Part shown: piece by piece, positions 17,545-27,480 of the stretch
How positions within the stretch are numbered: the stretch's first letter is position 1
Layout: each line of letters starts with the position of its first letter
Origin: Lachnospiraceae bacterium
GTDB taxonomy: Bacteria > Bacillota > Clostridia > Lachnospirales > Lachnospiraceae
Direction of reading: 5' to 3'
Length of the DNA: 64,000 nt
Assembly (NCBI GenBank): GCA_902363835.1
Contig: CABJBM010000002.1
Coordinates: 1-64,000 of the forward strand
Notes under the pieces: model-generated
The model's database searches: none
Seen by the model: only the letters and a program-made list of their open reading frames with translations
What the model was told of the DNA's origin: nothing
Program-made: the position numbers and the translations under genes

Positions 17545-20500
17545 TTACTGGAAATATTTCACTCCTGATTCAAAAATCTTCATATCCTGCTCTCCGTAAA
17601 TATTCATGGCAACCGCCTCACCCCGGCGTTCGGAATGAGCCATCTTACCCAGGATCCGGCCATCCGGGCTTGTAATGCCCTCAACTGCCATGTAGGAACC
17701 ATTGGGATTCCAGCATTCATCCATTGTGGGACAGCCCTTGTCATCCACGTATTGGGTAGCCACCTGTCCATTGTCAAACAGCCTCTTAATCCATTCCTCA
17801 CTTGCCACAAAACGCCCTTCCCCATGAGAAGCCGGATTGCAGTAAACACCGCCTAATTCGGCATTTAAAAGCCAGGGAGATTTATTTGTGACCACTTTCA
17901 TATAAACCATCTTGGAAATATGACGGCCAATGGTATTCATGGCCAATGTGGGAGAGTCCTCTCTTTGTTCCCTGATCACTCCTTCGGGCACAAGTCCCAG
18001 CTTGATCAGGGCCTGGAATCCATTGCAGATCCCCAGCATCAGGCCATCCCTTTCCTTTAACAGTTTCATGATCTCTTCTTTGATCGCCTGGTTCCTAAAT
18101 ACGGTGGCAAAGAACTTGGCAGAGCCGTCAGGCTCATCTCCTGCGGAAAATCCCCCTGGAAACATGACGATCTGAGCTTTGGATATTTCACTGCGGTAAA
18201 CCTCCACGGATTCCCTGATATCCTGGGCCGTTAAATTCCTAAAGACCTTTGTCACCACATTTGCTCCTGCCCTTTCAAAGGCCCTTGCACTGTCATACTC
18301 ACAGTTTGTACCGGGGAACACGGGAATGAATACACCGGGTTTTGCCACTTTGTGTCTGCAGACGTAAATATCCTTTGTATCATAAATCCGCTCTGAAACA
18401 GGGGCCTTTTGTGCTCCTGATGAACTGGGGAACACTTCTTCCAAAGGCTTTGTCCATACTTCCAGTGCCTCATCAATCCCTATGGAGGTACTGCAATATT
18501 CAAACATGCCCGTATCAGTCACTTCACCGATGACAGTATAGGAAACAGCCAGTTCCCCAAGTTTTCCTTCCGCAACTTCACACAGAATATCACCCCAGCC
18601 AGCCTGGAAGAAATCTCCTGGGTCCACATTGTGTTCAATCTTTACGCCCATCCGGTTTCCAAAGGCCATTTTGCTGACTGCCTCACAGATTCCATATCCC
18701 TCTACGGCATAGGCGGATATGATACGGCCTGCACGGATATCTTCAAACAGGGCTTCATACCCCTTCATGACCTGGCTGTATACAGGAAGATCATAGGAGT
18801 CCTTCTCAATACGGAACACTGCGATCCTGCTGCCCGCCTTCTTAAATTCCGGCGTTATAATATGCTTACTGTCCGCAACATCCACGGCAAAGGAAACAAG
18901 GGTCGGCGGAACATCTATGTTCTGGAAGGTACCTGACATGCTGTCCTTTCCTCCGATGGAGGGAATACCAAATCCAATCTGAGCGCTGTAAGCCCCAAGA
19001 AGAGCGGAAAAGGGCTGGCTCCAACGGGCCGGATCCTCTGTCATCCTGCGGAAATACTCCTGAAAAGTAAAACGGATCTTTTTATAATCCCCGCCTGCCG
19101 CAACAATTTTAGCCACAGAGGACAATACTGCGTAAACAGCGCCGTGATACGGGCTCCAGCTTGATAAATAGGGATCAAAACCGCAGCTCATCATGGTAAC
19201 CGTGTCCGTTTTTCCATGAAGCACCGGAAGCTTTGCAACCATTGCCTGAGTCTCCGTCAGCTGGTACCTGCCTCCATAAGGCATGAACACGCTTCCTGCC
19301 CCTATGGAACCGTCAAACATTTCCACAAGCCCTTTTTGAGAGCATACATTTAAGCCGGAAAGCAGCTTTAACCAGGCTTTTCTGACATCAGAGATTTCCT
19401 GTCTTACAAAAGCCCCCTGTTCTCTGTTTGGAACCTCCACAACAACCGAGGCCTCCTGATGGGCTCCGTTGGTATCCAAAAACGGGCGGCTGATGTCCAC
19501 AATGGTCTTTCCTCTCCAGTTCATCACAAGCCTTGGCTCTTCTGTTACAATTGCCACTGCTACCGCTTCCAGATTCTCCTCTGCCGCATAAGCCAGGAAC
19601 CGGTCTCCATCTTTGGGATCAACCACAACTGCCATCCGTTCCTGGGATTCGGAGATGGCGATTTCCGTTCCGTCAAGTCCTGCGTACTTTTTCGGCACCT
19701 TGTCCAGGTCGATCCGAAGGCCGTCTGCCAGCTCTCCTATGGCAACGGCAACACCGCCGGCGCCAAAGTCATTGCATTTCTTGATAATACTGCTCACTTC
19801 TTCCCTGCGGAATAAACGCTGCAGCTTCCGTTCTGTGGGCGCATTTCCCTTTTGAACCTCTGCCCCGCATGTCTCAATGGAAGCTTCCGTATGAACCTTG
19901 GAGGAGCCGGTAGCCCCGCCGCATCCATCCCGTCCTGTGCGGCCTCCAAGGAGAATGATCTTATCTCCCGGATCCGAGGTCTTCCGCATAACGTTTTTTC
20001 TTGGGGCAGCGCCTATGACAGCTCCTATTTCCATTCTCTTTGCCACATAATCCGGATGATATATCTCTTTTACATATCCGGTTGCCAGGCCGATCTGGTT
20101 CCCGTAGGAGCTGTAGCCGCTTGCTGCGCCGGTCACGATCTTTCTCTGAGGCAGTTTTCCCTTTAATGTTTCATTCAAAGGCCTGGTAGGATCTGCCGCC
20201 CCGGTCACCCGCATGGCCTGGTACACATAGGTACGGCCGGAAAGGGGATCGCGGATAGCTCCTCCAAGGCAGGTGGCCGCACCGCCGAAGGGTTCAATTT
20301 CCGTTGGATGGTTGTGGGTTTCGTTTTTGAAATTCACCAGCCATTCCTCTTCCACCCCGTCAACCAGGACCGGGACTACAATGCTGCAGGCATTGATCTC
20401 ATCGGATACCTCCAGATCTTCCACCTTTCCCTCCATGCGAAGCTTTTTCATTGCCAGGAGAGCCAGATCCATAAGGCATACGAACTTGCCGTTCTTTCCT

Positions 20501-21294
20501 TTTAAGACCACTTCCCGGTCCGCAAGGTACTGCCTGTAGGTATCCTCCATTGGTTTCCTGTAATCCCCTTCTGTAAATGCCACATCCTTTAGCTCCGTCT
20601 GGAAGGTAGTGTGGCGGCAGTGATCAGACCAATAGGTATCCAGGACCCGTATTTCCGTCATGGATGGATCTCTCTGCTCTTCATTTTTATAATAATTCCG
20701 GATATGAAGGAAATCCTTAAAGGTCATTGCCAGATTTAAGGACTCATATAACCCTTTTAACGCATCTTCTGCAAGGTCCTTAAAACCGTCAAAAATGATT
20801 ACGTCTTCCGGAGTTTCAAATACTGCGGCAAGGGTCTCCGGCTTTTTTTCATCCGCTTCCCTGGAATCCACCGGATTAATGCAAAAGGATTTAATCTCTG
20901 CTATCTGAGCTTGTGTAAGAGCGCCGGAGATCACATAGGTAGTTGCTGATCTGATCACAGGCTCTTCATCTTCCTTTAACAGTTTTACACACTGCTCTGC
21001 AGAATCGGCCCGCTGGTCAAACTGGCCCGGAAGGTATTCTACGGTAAAGGCCGCATCCCCTTCTTTTTTTGGAAAAGCTTCCTCATAAACCTCATCTAAA
21101 GGCGGCTCCGAGAAAACAGAGGTAAGAGCCAGCCCATAGACTTCATCGGACAGGGCTTCTATATCATACCGGATCAGCACCCTTACATTAGTCACCGTAT
21201 TGATACCAAGATAGCCTGTGATTTCCTCTCTTAATTCATTCGCCTTTACGGCATAGGCCGGTTTTTTTTCAACATACACTCTTCTTACGCTCAT
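17545..21294 (-). CDS. purL: Phosphoribosylformylglycinamidine synthase
   Basis: This 1249-residue single-chain enzyme does the fourth step of purine synthesis, turning FGAR into FGAM with ATP and glutamine. The synthetase domains hold NFKNETHNHPTEIEPFGGAA and the second-half GGKDSMSGTF. The C-terminal glutaminase has FPGTNCEYDSARAFERAG, the nucleophile Cys in GICNGFQALIKLG and the SHGEGRF histidine. The start MSVRRVYVEKK at 21294 follows AAGGAGG. It stands apart from other pur genes, as in many clostridia. No purine riboswitch is visible upstream. Confidence 0.96.
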   Translation of the reverse strand: MSVRRVYVEKKPAYAVKANELREEITGYLGINTVTNVRVLIRYDIEALSDEVYGLALTSVFSEPPLDEVYEEAFPKKEGDAAFTVEYLPGQFDQRADSAEQCVKLLKEDEEPVIRSATTYVISGALTQAQIAEIKSFCINPVDSREADEKKPETLAAVFETPEDVIIFDGFKDLAEDALKGLYESLNLAMTFKDFLHIRNYYKNEEQRDPSMTEIRVLDTYWSDHCRHTTFQTELKDVAFTEGDYRKPMEDTYRQYLADREVVLKGKNGKFVCLMDLALLAMKKLRMEGKVEDLEVSDEINACSIVVPVLVDGVEEEWLVNFKNETHNHPTEIEPFGGAATCLGGAIRDPLSGRTYVYQAMRVTGAADPTRPLNETLKGKLPQRKIVTGAASGYSSYGNQIGLATGYVKEIYHPDYVAKRMEIGAVIGAAPRKNVMRKTSDPGDKIILLGGRTGRDGCGGATGSSKVHTEASIETCGAEVQKGNAPTERKLQRLFRREEVSSIIKKCNDFGAGGVAVAIGELADGLRIDLDKVPKKYAGLDGTEIAISESQERMAVVVDPKDGDRFLAYAAEENLEAVAVAIVTEEPRLVMNWRGKTIVDISRPFLDTNGAHQEASVVVEVPNREQGAFVRQEISDVRKAWLKLLSGLNVCSQKGLVEMFDGSIGAGSVFMPYGGRYQLTETQAMVAKLPVLHGKTDTVTMMSCGFDPYLSSWSPYHGAVYAVLSSVAKIVAAGGDYKKIRFTFQEYFRRMTEDPARWSQPFSALLGAYSAQIGFGIPSIGGKDSMSGTFQNIDVPPTLVSFAVDVADSKHIITPEFKKAGSRIAVFRIEKDSYDLPVYSQVMKGYEALFEDIRAGRIISAYAVEGYGICEAVSKMAFGNRMGVKIEHNVDPGDFFQAGWGDILCEVAEGKLGELAVSYTVIGEVTDTGMFEYCSTSIGIDEALEVWTKPLEEVFPSSSGAQKAPVSERIYDTKDIYVCRHKVAKPGVFIPVFPGTNCEYDSARAFERAGANVVTKVFRNLTAQDIRESVEVYRSEISKAQIVMFPGGFSAGDEPDGSAKFFATVFRNQAIKEEIMKLLKERDGLMLGICNGFQALIKLGLVPEGVIREQREDSPTLAMNTIGRHISKMVYMKVVTNKSPWLLNAELGGVYCNPASHGEGRFVASEEWIKRLFDNGQVATQYVDDKGCPTMDECWNPNGSYMAVEGITSPDGRILGKMAHSERRGEAVAMNIYGEQDMKIFESGVKYFQ

Positions 21295-21605
21295 GATTTC
21301 CTCCTTACAAAAGTTCCCCATAGTTCATCAGGGCAGGAACTTCCCTGTTATTCTCATGTAACCATCATACCACAAAACATATAAATTAGAAAAATTAATA
21401 TATCTTATTTTATTAATTAGTAATATTAATTAAAATGATCTGATGAGCAGAAAAAATCATTGCCCCCGTCCTATGTATCATCTGTTTCCCTTCTCTTTCG
21501 ACACGTTTCGACAAAATTCGTCACTTTTTTCTAAAAATACTTGAAAATTTGAAAAATTTGCAATATAGTAGTAAAAGATTTATCAACAAAGGAGCGCTAG
21601 ATTTT

Positions 21606-21923
21606 ATGGATCTTAATCAACAACTAATGGACTTATCCAAAAAATACTCATTTGAAAACACCCGCTTAAAAACAGAGGAGCAAAGTCCCTACCTGGAAGT
21701 ATGCCTGCAGCTTAACGAAGATCAAATTGAACGGTTTATTGAAAAGGCCGGCCAGCTTAACTCCATTGTGGAGTCCTGCGCCAATATGGTCAGCATCTTT
21801 GACGATTCCGCTTCAAAAGGAGTCCTTATGCAGACTTCCTTACGCTGTGCCGGAAGAGACAAGCTGTATATCCGCACCACGCCTTCCATGGTGAAAATTC
21901 TTATTGAAACACTGTTTGATTAA
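21606..21923 (+). CDS. Small hypothetical protein
   Basis: This 105-residue, soluble, mildly acidic protein (MDLNQQLMDLSKKYSFE...) is not recognised. It has a mixed helix/strand pattern, no signal peptide and no metal motif. AAAGGAG lies about 12 bases before the ATG at 21606; a TTG at 21551 region could extend it but has no binding site. A terminator follows directly at 21936-21972, so it is a single-gene unit divergent from purL. Confidence 0.65.
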   Translation: MDLNQQLMDLSKKYSFENTRLKTEEQSPYLEVCLQLNEDQIERFIEKAGQLNSIVESCANMVSIFDDSASKGVLMQTSLRCAGRDKLYIRTTPSMVKILIETLFD

Positions 21924-21935
21924 GTACCGGTCCAA

Positions 21936-21972
21936 GAGAAGCAAGGCAGCTTAAAAGGCTTCCTTGCTTCTC
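21936..21972 (+). terminator. Intrinsic terminator
   Basis: An 11-bp stem (21936-21946 with 21962-21972) follows the small gene and can also serve the converging phosphatase operon. Confidence 0.75.
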
Positions 21973-22012
21973 CTGTTCTCCCCTTCTTACTTTGATAAAG
22001 AAGGAACTTTTC

Positions 22013-22627
22013 TTATCCTTCTATTATATGGGAAGTATCATTCATTTCCAGCAGCATAAAATCTTCTGTCAGGGGATTGTAATTGACCGTTGTAATGCTG
22101 GCATTCTCCACAATGATACTTTCAATTTCCGGATTATCCCTCATCATATAGGAAACCAGATAAGCAATGGTCGCCCCATGGGAAACAATGGCAATATCCT
22201 CTCTGCCTCCGGTGATCCTTAATGCTTCATTTATGGCTTTCACACAGCGTCTTATGACCTGCTCCTGGGTTTCCCCGCCTGGAGGAGCCACCTCATCAGG
22301 ATTCAAAGCCCACAGCCTGTATTCCTTTGGATACGCTTCCATGATCTCTTCCCATGTCATGCCTTCCCATTTGCCGAATTCCACCTCAATCAGCTGGGGC
22401 ATGGGGTAAATCTCCACATTCTGCCTGCTGCCGATCTTTTGGGCTGTTTCCATGGCACGGGTCAAAGTGCTGGAAAAGATCCTGGAAACCGGACGGGAAT
22501 CCATGCCCTCTGCCAGCTTGGTTGCCTGCCTTTGTCCCACCTCATTTAAGGGAATGTCATGGCTCCCCTGGATTCTGCCCTGAATGTTCCAGTCCGTCTG
22601 CCCATGGCGTATCAGATATATTTTCAT
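22013..22627 (-). CDS. Histidine phosphatase family protein
   Basis: This 204-residue protein is a phosphoglycerate-mutase-like phosphatase. The catalytic LIRHGQTDWN motif is at residues 5-14, with His8 expected to carry the phosphate. The second histidine is in IAIVSHGATI, and Glu in EVEFGKWEGM is the likely acid. Members include alpha-ribazole phosphatase and small-molecule phosphatases; no cobalamin genes are nearby, so the substrate is open. It starts 18 bases after the sigma-like gene and is probably cotranscribed. Confidence 0.9.
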   Translation of the reverse strand: MKIYLIRHGQTDWNIQGRIQGSHDIPLNEVGQRQATKLAEGMDSRPVSRIFSSTLTRAMETAQKIGSRQNVEIYPMPQLIEVEFGKWEGMTWEEIMEAYPKEYRLWALNPDEVAPPGGETQEQVIRRCVKAINEALRITGGREDIAIVSHGATIAYLVSYMMRDNPEIESIIVENASITTVNYNPLTEDFMLLEMNDTSHIIEG

Positions 22628-22645
22628 CTCATCTCTCCCAGTCTC

Positions 22646-23248
22646 TTATACTTCGTAATCTTCCGCTTCTTCATCCTCAGTGATCTCAATGCCTTCCACC
22701 CCTGCCAGAGCTTCCAAGTCCATGGTTTCGGCGTTCATGCTCATGGCATCCATGGCTATTCTCATGATTCCCTTTATTTCTTCCACGGTCATTTTCATCT
22801 TATCCGCCAGTTCTTCTACCGTGGCCTCCCGTCCCAGCTCTCCTGCAAGGATCTGGGAAACTTTCTGGAGCACATTTACCCTGGCAGCCAGTTCTTCCCC
22901 GGTCTGGCAGGCAGACTCCTGTTCCTCTACAGCTGCTTCAAGGGCTTTCCTGATTTCCTGTCCGATGAAGACGTCAAATTCCGGCCCATTCTCTATTTTT
23001 GCATACTCCTCCACAGCCATCATGAGAGCCATGTTGGCTTCCTGAACAAGATCTGTCATAAGCACGCCCCTGCCGTCATATTCTCTGGCATATTCCAAGG
23101 CTGCCCGTAAGTTTCCTTCCACAAGCCTTTTCTTCGCCTCTTTCCTGCCCTCTGCCGCTTCCTTTAAAAGCATTCCCTGTTCTTCCCTGGTACAGGGAGG
23201 AATATTTCCCATCTCTTCCAGATACATCTGGTAAAAATCATCATGCAT
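22646..23248 (-). CDS. Sigma-70-like protein with regions 2-3 only
   Basis: This 200-residue acidic protein resembles RNA polymerase sigma factors but stops early. The region 1.2/2 part is YLEEMGNIPPCTREEQ and the LVEGNLRAALEYAREYDGRG helix, followed by a region-2-like VLMTDLVQEANMALM. A region-3-like segment is LGREATVEELADKMKMTVEE. No region 4, which contacts the -35 element, is present, and the tail is a run of Glu and Asp. It may act as a modified sigma factor or as a polymerase-binding modulator. It is cotranscribed with a phosphatase. Confidence 0.8.
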   Translation of the reverse strand: MHDDFYQMYLEEMGNIPPCTREEQGMLLKEAAEGRKEAKKRLVEGNLRAALEYAREYDGRGVLMTDLVQEANMALMMAVEEYAKIENGPEFDVFIGQEIRKALEAAVEEQESACQTGEELAARVNVLQKVSQILAGELGREATVEELADKMKMTVEEIKGIMRIAMDAMSMNAETMDLEALAGVEGIEITEDEEAEDYEV

Positions 23249-23389
23249 ACTCTTATTTTACTCCTTCTCTTTTTATAGCCTGCTTCCTGTGCCCGTTACT
23301 ATACCGCACCCCAGGAAATTTGTCAAACGCCTTTACAAACCAATCAAGCCCATGATAGAATAACCATATGTTTATAAGGAGGACTAATA

Positions 23390-24265
23390 ATGGATATTAA
23401 TTATGAACTTTATAAAGTCTTTTACCACGTTGCCGCCACCTTAAGCTTTTCAGAGGCATCCAAGCAGCTTTTCATCTCCCAGTCAGCAGTCAGTCAGTCC
23501 ATCAAGGTGCTGGAGAAAAAGCTGAACCAGACCCTTTTCGTCCGAAGCACGAAAAAGGTCCAGCTTACCCCGGAAGGGGACATCCTCCTAAAGCACATAG
23601 AACCAGCCATTAACCTGATCCAAAAGGGAGAGAACCAGCTGCTGGAAGCCAATACCTTAAATGGCGGCCAGCTGCGCATCGGCGCCAGTGACACCATCTG
23701 CCGTTACTATCTGGTCCCATATTTAAATAAATTCCATAAGACCTATCCAAATGTGCACATTAAGGTCACCAATCAGACCTCCATTGAATGCGCTCATCTT
23801 CTGGAAACCGGACAGGTGGATTTTATCATTACCAATTATCCCAACTCCGGACTTTTAAGCTCCCAGAACACCCGGGTCATCAATGAATTTTCCGATGTAT
23901 TTGTTGCCAACCAGGAATATTTTCCTTTAAATGAGCAGACCGTAAGCCTTCAGACCCTTCAGACCTATCCCATTCTGATGCTGGAGAGAAAGAGCACCAC
24001 CAGTGAATTTCTCCATCACATGTTTCAGAAGGAACAGCTTGACCTGGTTCCTGAAATCGAGCTGAGCAGCAACGATCTCCTCATTGACCTTGCCCGCATC
24101 GGCCTTGGGATCGCATTTGTCCCGGATTTTTGCATCCCTGAAAATGACAAGGACTTATTCCAGGTAAAGCTTTCTGAAAAGCTGCCTACCCGCCAGATGG
24201 TGGTGGCTTATAATGAAAATATCCCTGTTTCCCAGGCTTCCAAGCAGTTTATGGACATGCTTTAA
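23390..24265 (+). CDS. LysR family transcriptional regulator
   Basis: This 291-residue protein has the LysR winged helix at residues 1-60 (FYHVAATLSFSEASKQLFIS, then QSAVSQSIKVLEKKLN) and a substrate-binding effector domain from about 90 (LRIGASDTICRYYLVPYL). Length is usual for the family. AAGGAGG precedes the ATG. The neighbours are a sigma-like operon running away and a converging helicase, so the target is not evident; LysR proteins often control a divergent gene. Confidence 0.92.
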   Translation: MDINYELYKVFYHVAATLSFSEASKQLFISQSAVSQSIKVLEKKLNQTLFVRSTKKVQLTPEGDILLKHIEPAINLIQKGENQLLEANTLNGGQLRIGASDTICRYYLVPYLNKFHKTYPNVHIKVTNQTSIECAHLLETGQVDFIITNYPNSGLLSSQNTRVINEFSDVFVANQEYFPLNEQTVSLQTLQTYPILMLERKSTTSEFLHHMFQKEQLDLVPEIELSSNDLLIDLARIGLGIAFVPDFCIPENDKDLFQVKLSEKLPTRQMVVAYNENIPVSQASKQFMDML

Positions 24266-24284
24266 CCACTGGAACAATCCTTTG

Positions 24285-24321
24285 GCTGCCGTTCCCTTTT
24301 GGGGCGGCAGCTTTTGATTTT
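24285..24321 (+). terminator. Intrinsic terminator after the LysR gene
   Basis: A 7-bp GC-rich outer stem (24285-24291 with 24305-24311) with inner C/G pairs is followed by TTTTGATTTTT. It abuts the stop codon of the converging helicase gene. Confidence 0.8.
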
Positions 24322-26681
24322 TATCTGGTCCAAAAGTTTTGGACCACTTCTCCCACATTGCTTAACTGCACTTCATAATATCCATCCCATTCCCTTGGAA
24401 ACAGGGTCTGGTATTCTGGTTTTAAAAACCGCTCATCAAGCAATGCAATGACCCCTTCATCCCGGACCGTGCGGATCACCCTCCCTGCTGCCTGCATGAC
24501 CTTGTTCATCCCTGGATACTGGTAGGCGTAATCAAAGCCGTTTTGTTCCCTGGCATCAAAATACCCTTTTAAGATCTCCTGCTCCGTGCAGACCATGGGA
24601 AGTCCGGTGCCAACGATTATGGCTCCGATGAGACGGCCCTCCTTTAAATCAATGCCTTCTGAAAATACGCCCCCCATAACACAGAGAGCCACAAAGGAAT
24701 CCTCCCGTTCCTCTGAAAATTCCTTAAGAAATTCCTCCCTCTCCTGCTCACTCATGTGGGAAGCCTGGGACATACAGGCAAACTCCTGTTTATACCCCGG
24801 TCTTTCTTCCAGAATTGCCTCTATTTCCTTTAAATACTGATAAGACGGCAAAAATACCATGTAGTTTCCTTTACGGGCTGACACGATTTTTTGCATATAA
24901 TCCACTACCTTCTGGTATTCCCTCCGGTTTCTTCTGGTATAGCGGCTGCTGACATCGGAGGCAACCATGAGAAGCCTTTTCTTCTGGTCAAAGGGAGACA
25001 AGGCATATACCGCATATTCTTCCTGATCACCGCTTAACAGTTCCTTGTAATACCGGATCGGAAGCAGGGTGGCAGAAAAAAACACGGTGCTGTTTCCCTT
25101 GTCCAGACACTCTTTTAAGCTTTTTGCCGGATTCACGCAATACAGCCTGAGCATAAAGCGTCCATCAGGCAAAAGCTCCGTATAGATCCGGTAATTGTCA
25201 TCCAAACGGTCGTAGATATTTATAAGGTCGCGGAGGCTGAAATAGAAATCCAGAACCAGATCCCGGTCCTCAAATTCCTCGCCGGATTCCAAAAGCTTTT
25301 CCATTTCTCCGAAAAGAGTCATAATGTTGGTCATGAAAAACCGGATATCTTCCAGTATCTGAAAGCTCTCGCATTCCCGTTTCATTTCCAGAAGTTCTTT
25401 GTTGCATCTGTCCAGCATTCTGACAAGCTTCTGGCTCATGGGCTTGATAATCTTTTTAATAAGAAGAAAGTCCTCTTTATAAACAGCTGCGCTGTACATT
25501 TCCCTGGCCCTTGGCACAAGATTATGGGCCTCATCCGTTAAAAACAGATAATCTCCGGAAATGCCCTCGGAAAAATACCGCTTCAGGCGGATATTGGGAT
25601 CAAATACGTAATTATAGTCGCAGATGATGGAATCCACCCAGTTGCTGATATCCAGACAGAATTCAAAGGGACATACCTGATGTTCTTCTGCGTAGCGAAG
25701 CACTGCCTCCCTGGTGATTCCTGTCTCCTTATGGATGATCTCATAGACCGCATCTCCCACCCGGTCAAAATGCCCCTTGGCATAGGGACAGGCATCCGGG
25801 TTGCACTCCGGTGTTTCAAGAAAGCACAGTTTTTCCTTGGCTGTTATGGTTACCGTGTTCAGATACAGGCCATGCTCTCTTAAAATATCAAAGGCTTCTT
25901 CCGCAACACCTCTTGTTATTGTTTTTGCCGTCAGATAAAACAGCTTGTCCCCAAGCCCTTCCCCAATGGCCTTAACAGCCGGATAAACAGTGGAAAGAGT
26001 CTTTCCGATCCCTGTAGGGGCCTGGATAAAAAGGTTCTTCTTTCTGGCAATGCTCCGGTAAACGGCTACCACAAGCTCCCTCTGCCCTTTCCGGTAGGGA
26101 TAAGGAAAAGGAAGCTCCTTTATGGATTCATCTCTTCTTATTCCATGGTTGTATAAATATCTTGCCCATTTAATGTATTCATGAATCAGTCCCTGAAACC
26201 AGATTTCCAGCTCCTCAAAAGATTTCTCTACCTGAAAACGCCGGATCTCCTCTGTTTCAATGTTGCAGTAAGTCATCTGAATGACAGCCCCATTCTTCCC
26301 ATGGTCAAAACAATAAAAATACCCATAGCACATGGCCTGGGCCAAATGCACGGGAAAAGGCTCGGACAAATAGGACAGATCCATATACATGCCCTTGATC
26401 TCGTCAATGGTCACACCTTCCGGCTTCTCTATGATACCGTCGGCCCGTCCTTCCACCAGAATTTGAAACTGGTCCACTTCCACCTCATGTTTCATCGGCA
26501 CCTCGGCCCGGTAATCCGCTCCCATGCGGCGCTGGATCTTTCGGTGTATCCGGCTGCCTTCCTGCATGGCTGTTTTTTCAGCCCCTGAAGTCCGCCGGTT
26601 ATCCAGGTCGCCGGAGCGAAGAACAAGCTCCACCAGATTCCTGACGGATATTTTCAGGACTTTCTTGTCTGTTTCCTCCAC
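24321..26681 (-). CDS. XPD/DinG-type helicase fused to a PD-(D/E)XK nuclease
   Basis: This 786-residue protein joins an N-terminal RecB/Cas4-like nuclease to an iron-sulfur superfamily 2 helicase. Nuclease residues are visible in order: His46, Asp81 (EGRADGI), Glu94 and Lys96 (DEIKG), and Gln115/Tyr119 (QAMCYGY). The helicase has Walker A APTGIGKT near residue 225, four cysteines typical of an Fe-S domain (LCFLETPECNPDACPYAKG and QVCPFEFC), DEAH box TDEAHN, and the late motif QAAGRVIRT. It probably unwinds and trims DNA in repair. The start is GTG at 26681 behind AAGGAGGGG. Confidence 0.88.
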   Translation of the reverse strand: MEETDKKVLKISVRNLVELVLRSGDLDNRRTSGAEKTAMQEGSRIHRKIQRRMGADYRAEVPMKHEVEVDQFQILVEGRADGIIEKPEGVTIDEIKGMYMDLSYLSEPFPVHLAQAMCYGYFYCFDHGKNGAVIQMTYCNIETEEIRRFQVEKSFEELEIWFQGLIHEYIKWARYLYNHGIRRDESIKELPFPYPYRKGQRELVVAVYRSIARKKNLFIQAPTGIGKTLSTVYPAVKAIGEGLGDKLFYLTAKTITRGVAEEAFDILREHGLYLNTVTITAKEKLCFLETPECNPDACPYAKGHFDRVGDAVYEIIHKETGITREAVLRYAEEHQVCPFEFCLDISNWVDSIICDYNYVFDPNIRLKRYFSEGISGDYLFLTDEAHNLVPRAREMYSAAVYKEDFLLIKKIIKPMSQKLVRMLDRCNKELLEMKRECESFQILEDIRFFMTNIMTLFGEMEKLLESGEEFEDRDLVLDFYFSLRDLINIYDRLDDNYRIYTELLPDGRFMLRLYCVNPAKSLKECLDKGNSTVFFSATLLPIRYYKELLSGDQEEYAVYALSPFDQKKRLLMVASDVSSRYTRRNRREYQKVVDYMQKIVSARKGNYMVFLPSYQYLKEIEAILEERPGYKQEFACMSQASHMSEQEREEFLKEFSEEREDSFVALCVMGGVFSEGIDLKEGRLIGAIIVGTGLPMVCTEQEILKGYFDAREQNGFDYAYQYPGMNKVMQAAGRVIRTVRDEGVIALLDERFLKPEYQTLFPREWDGYYEVQLSNVGEVVQNFWTR

Positions 26682-26742
26682 TCCGGCATCCCCTCCTTCT
26701 TTTCTTACCTTGTTTGTTCATCTTTTCCTGATTTCCTTGGAA

Positions 26743-26783
26743 TAAAAAAAGGGAACTGCAGGCCATGCGGCATACAATTCCCT
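26743..26783 (-). terminator. Intrinsic terminator after the HPr-like gene
   Basis: A short stem (26750-26755 with 26778-26783) is followed on the minus strand by seven T. It lies just past the HPr-like stop codon. Confidence 0.7.
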
Positions 26784-26800
26784 CTCTACGTTGCATCTGT

Positions 26801-27043
26801 TTATGCTGCTGAACAATTACCCGGAGCTTTTTTCTCCAGAAACGCCTCAAACTCTGCATTTTCCCCGTTAAATTCAACGGTCAAGACCTGTGTCAAATCT
26901 AAACTCAGTACTCCTAATATAGACTTTGCGTCAATGGTTACTCTATTGTAATATACGTCTATGTCAAAATCACATTTTGCAGCAGCAGCAACAAACTTTT
27001 TCGCCTCAGCAACAGTTGGCAACATAATCTTAAACTGTTTCAT
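26801..27043 (-). CDS. HPr-like protein lacking the phosphorylated histidine
   Basis: This 80-residue protein has the length and fold pattern of HPr, the phosphocarrier of the PTS. The stretch VTIDAKSILGVLSLDL matches the HPr segment around the regulatory Ser46. The active-site GxHARPA loop is replaced by LPTVAEAKKFV, so no His15 is present and phosphate transfer from EI is not possible. It may therefore be a regulatory relative, perhaps still phosphorylated on Ser. The ATG at 27043 is chosen because AAAAAGGAG precedes it by 8 bases. Confidence 0.8.
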   Translation of the reverse strand: MKQFKIMLPTVAEAKKFVAAAAKCDFDIDVYYNRVTIDAKSILGVLSLDLTQVLTVEFNGENAEFEAFLEKKAPGNCSAA

Positions 27044-27414
27044 AATCAAAACTCCTTTTTATAATGAAGAAAAAGTTATAGATTATATATATCATGTTTG
27101 ACATGATTTGTCAAATAATGCTTCATATCGGATTATATAGCCCTTTTTTGTGCATAACCTGTAATTATTTTTTAGGGAATGCTTTGTAGATAAGCATATT
27201 TTTGATGAGACAAGTTTTATTTTGGGAATCATTATCAATTATATTTTTCATTCTAATTCAATTTCACGAATTTACCTTGCTATTTTCATGTAAAACGCCA
27301 AATTAAGCCGCCGGAACATGATTTCTGACCGGAGACTTCCTTATTCATACTATTTTACCACAAACAGGCAGCCATTAACAGCAGAATTAATTTTTTATTT
27401 TTTTCATAAAACTG

Positions 27415-27443
27415 TTGCAATTTAAATGCTTCTATGCTATACT
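27415..27443 (+). promoter_or_regulatory. Promoter of tRNA-Trp
   Basis: TTGCAA (27415-27420) and TATACT (27438-27443) are 17 bases apart, about 38 bases upstream of the tRNA. Confidence 0.75.
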
Positions 27444-27480
27444 CTCTAAGTGCTCAGGCGAGAACGTAACGCCGATCCAT

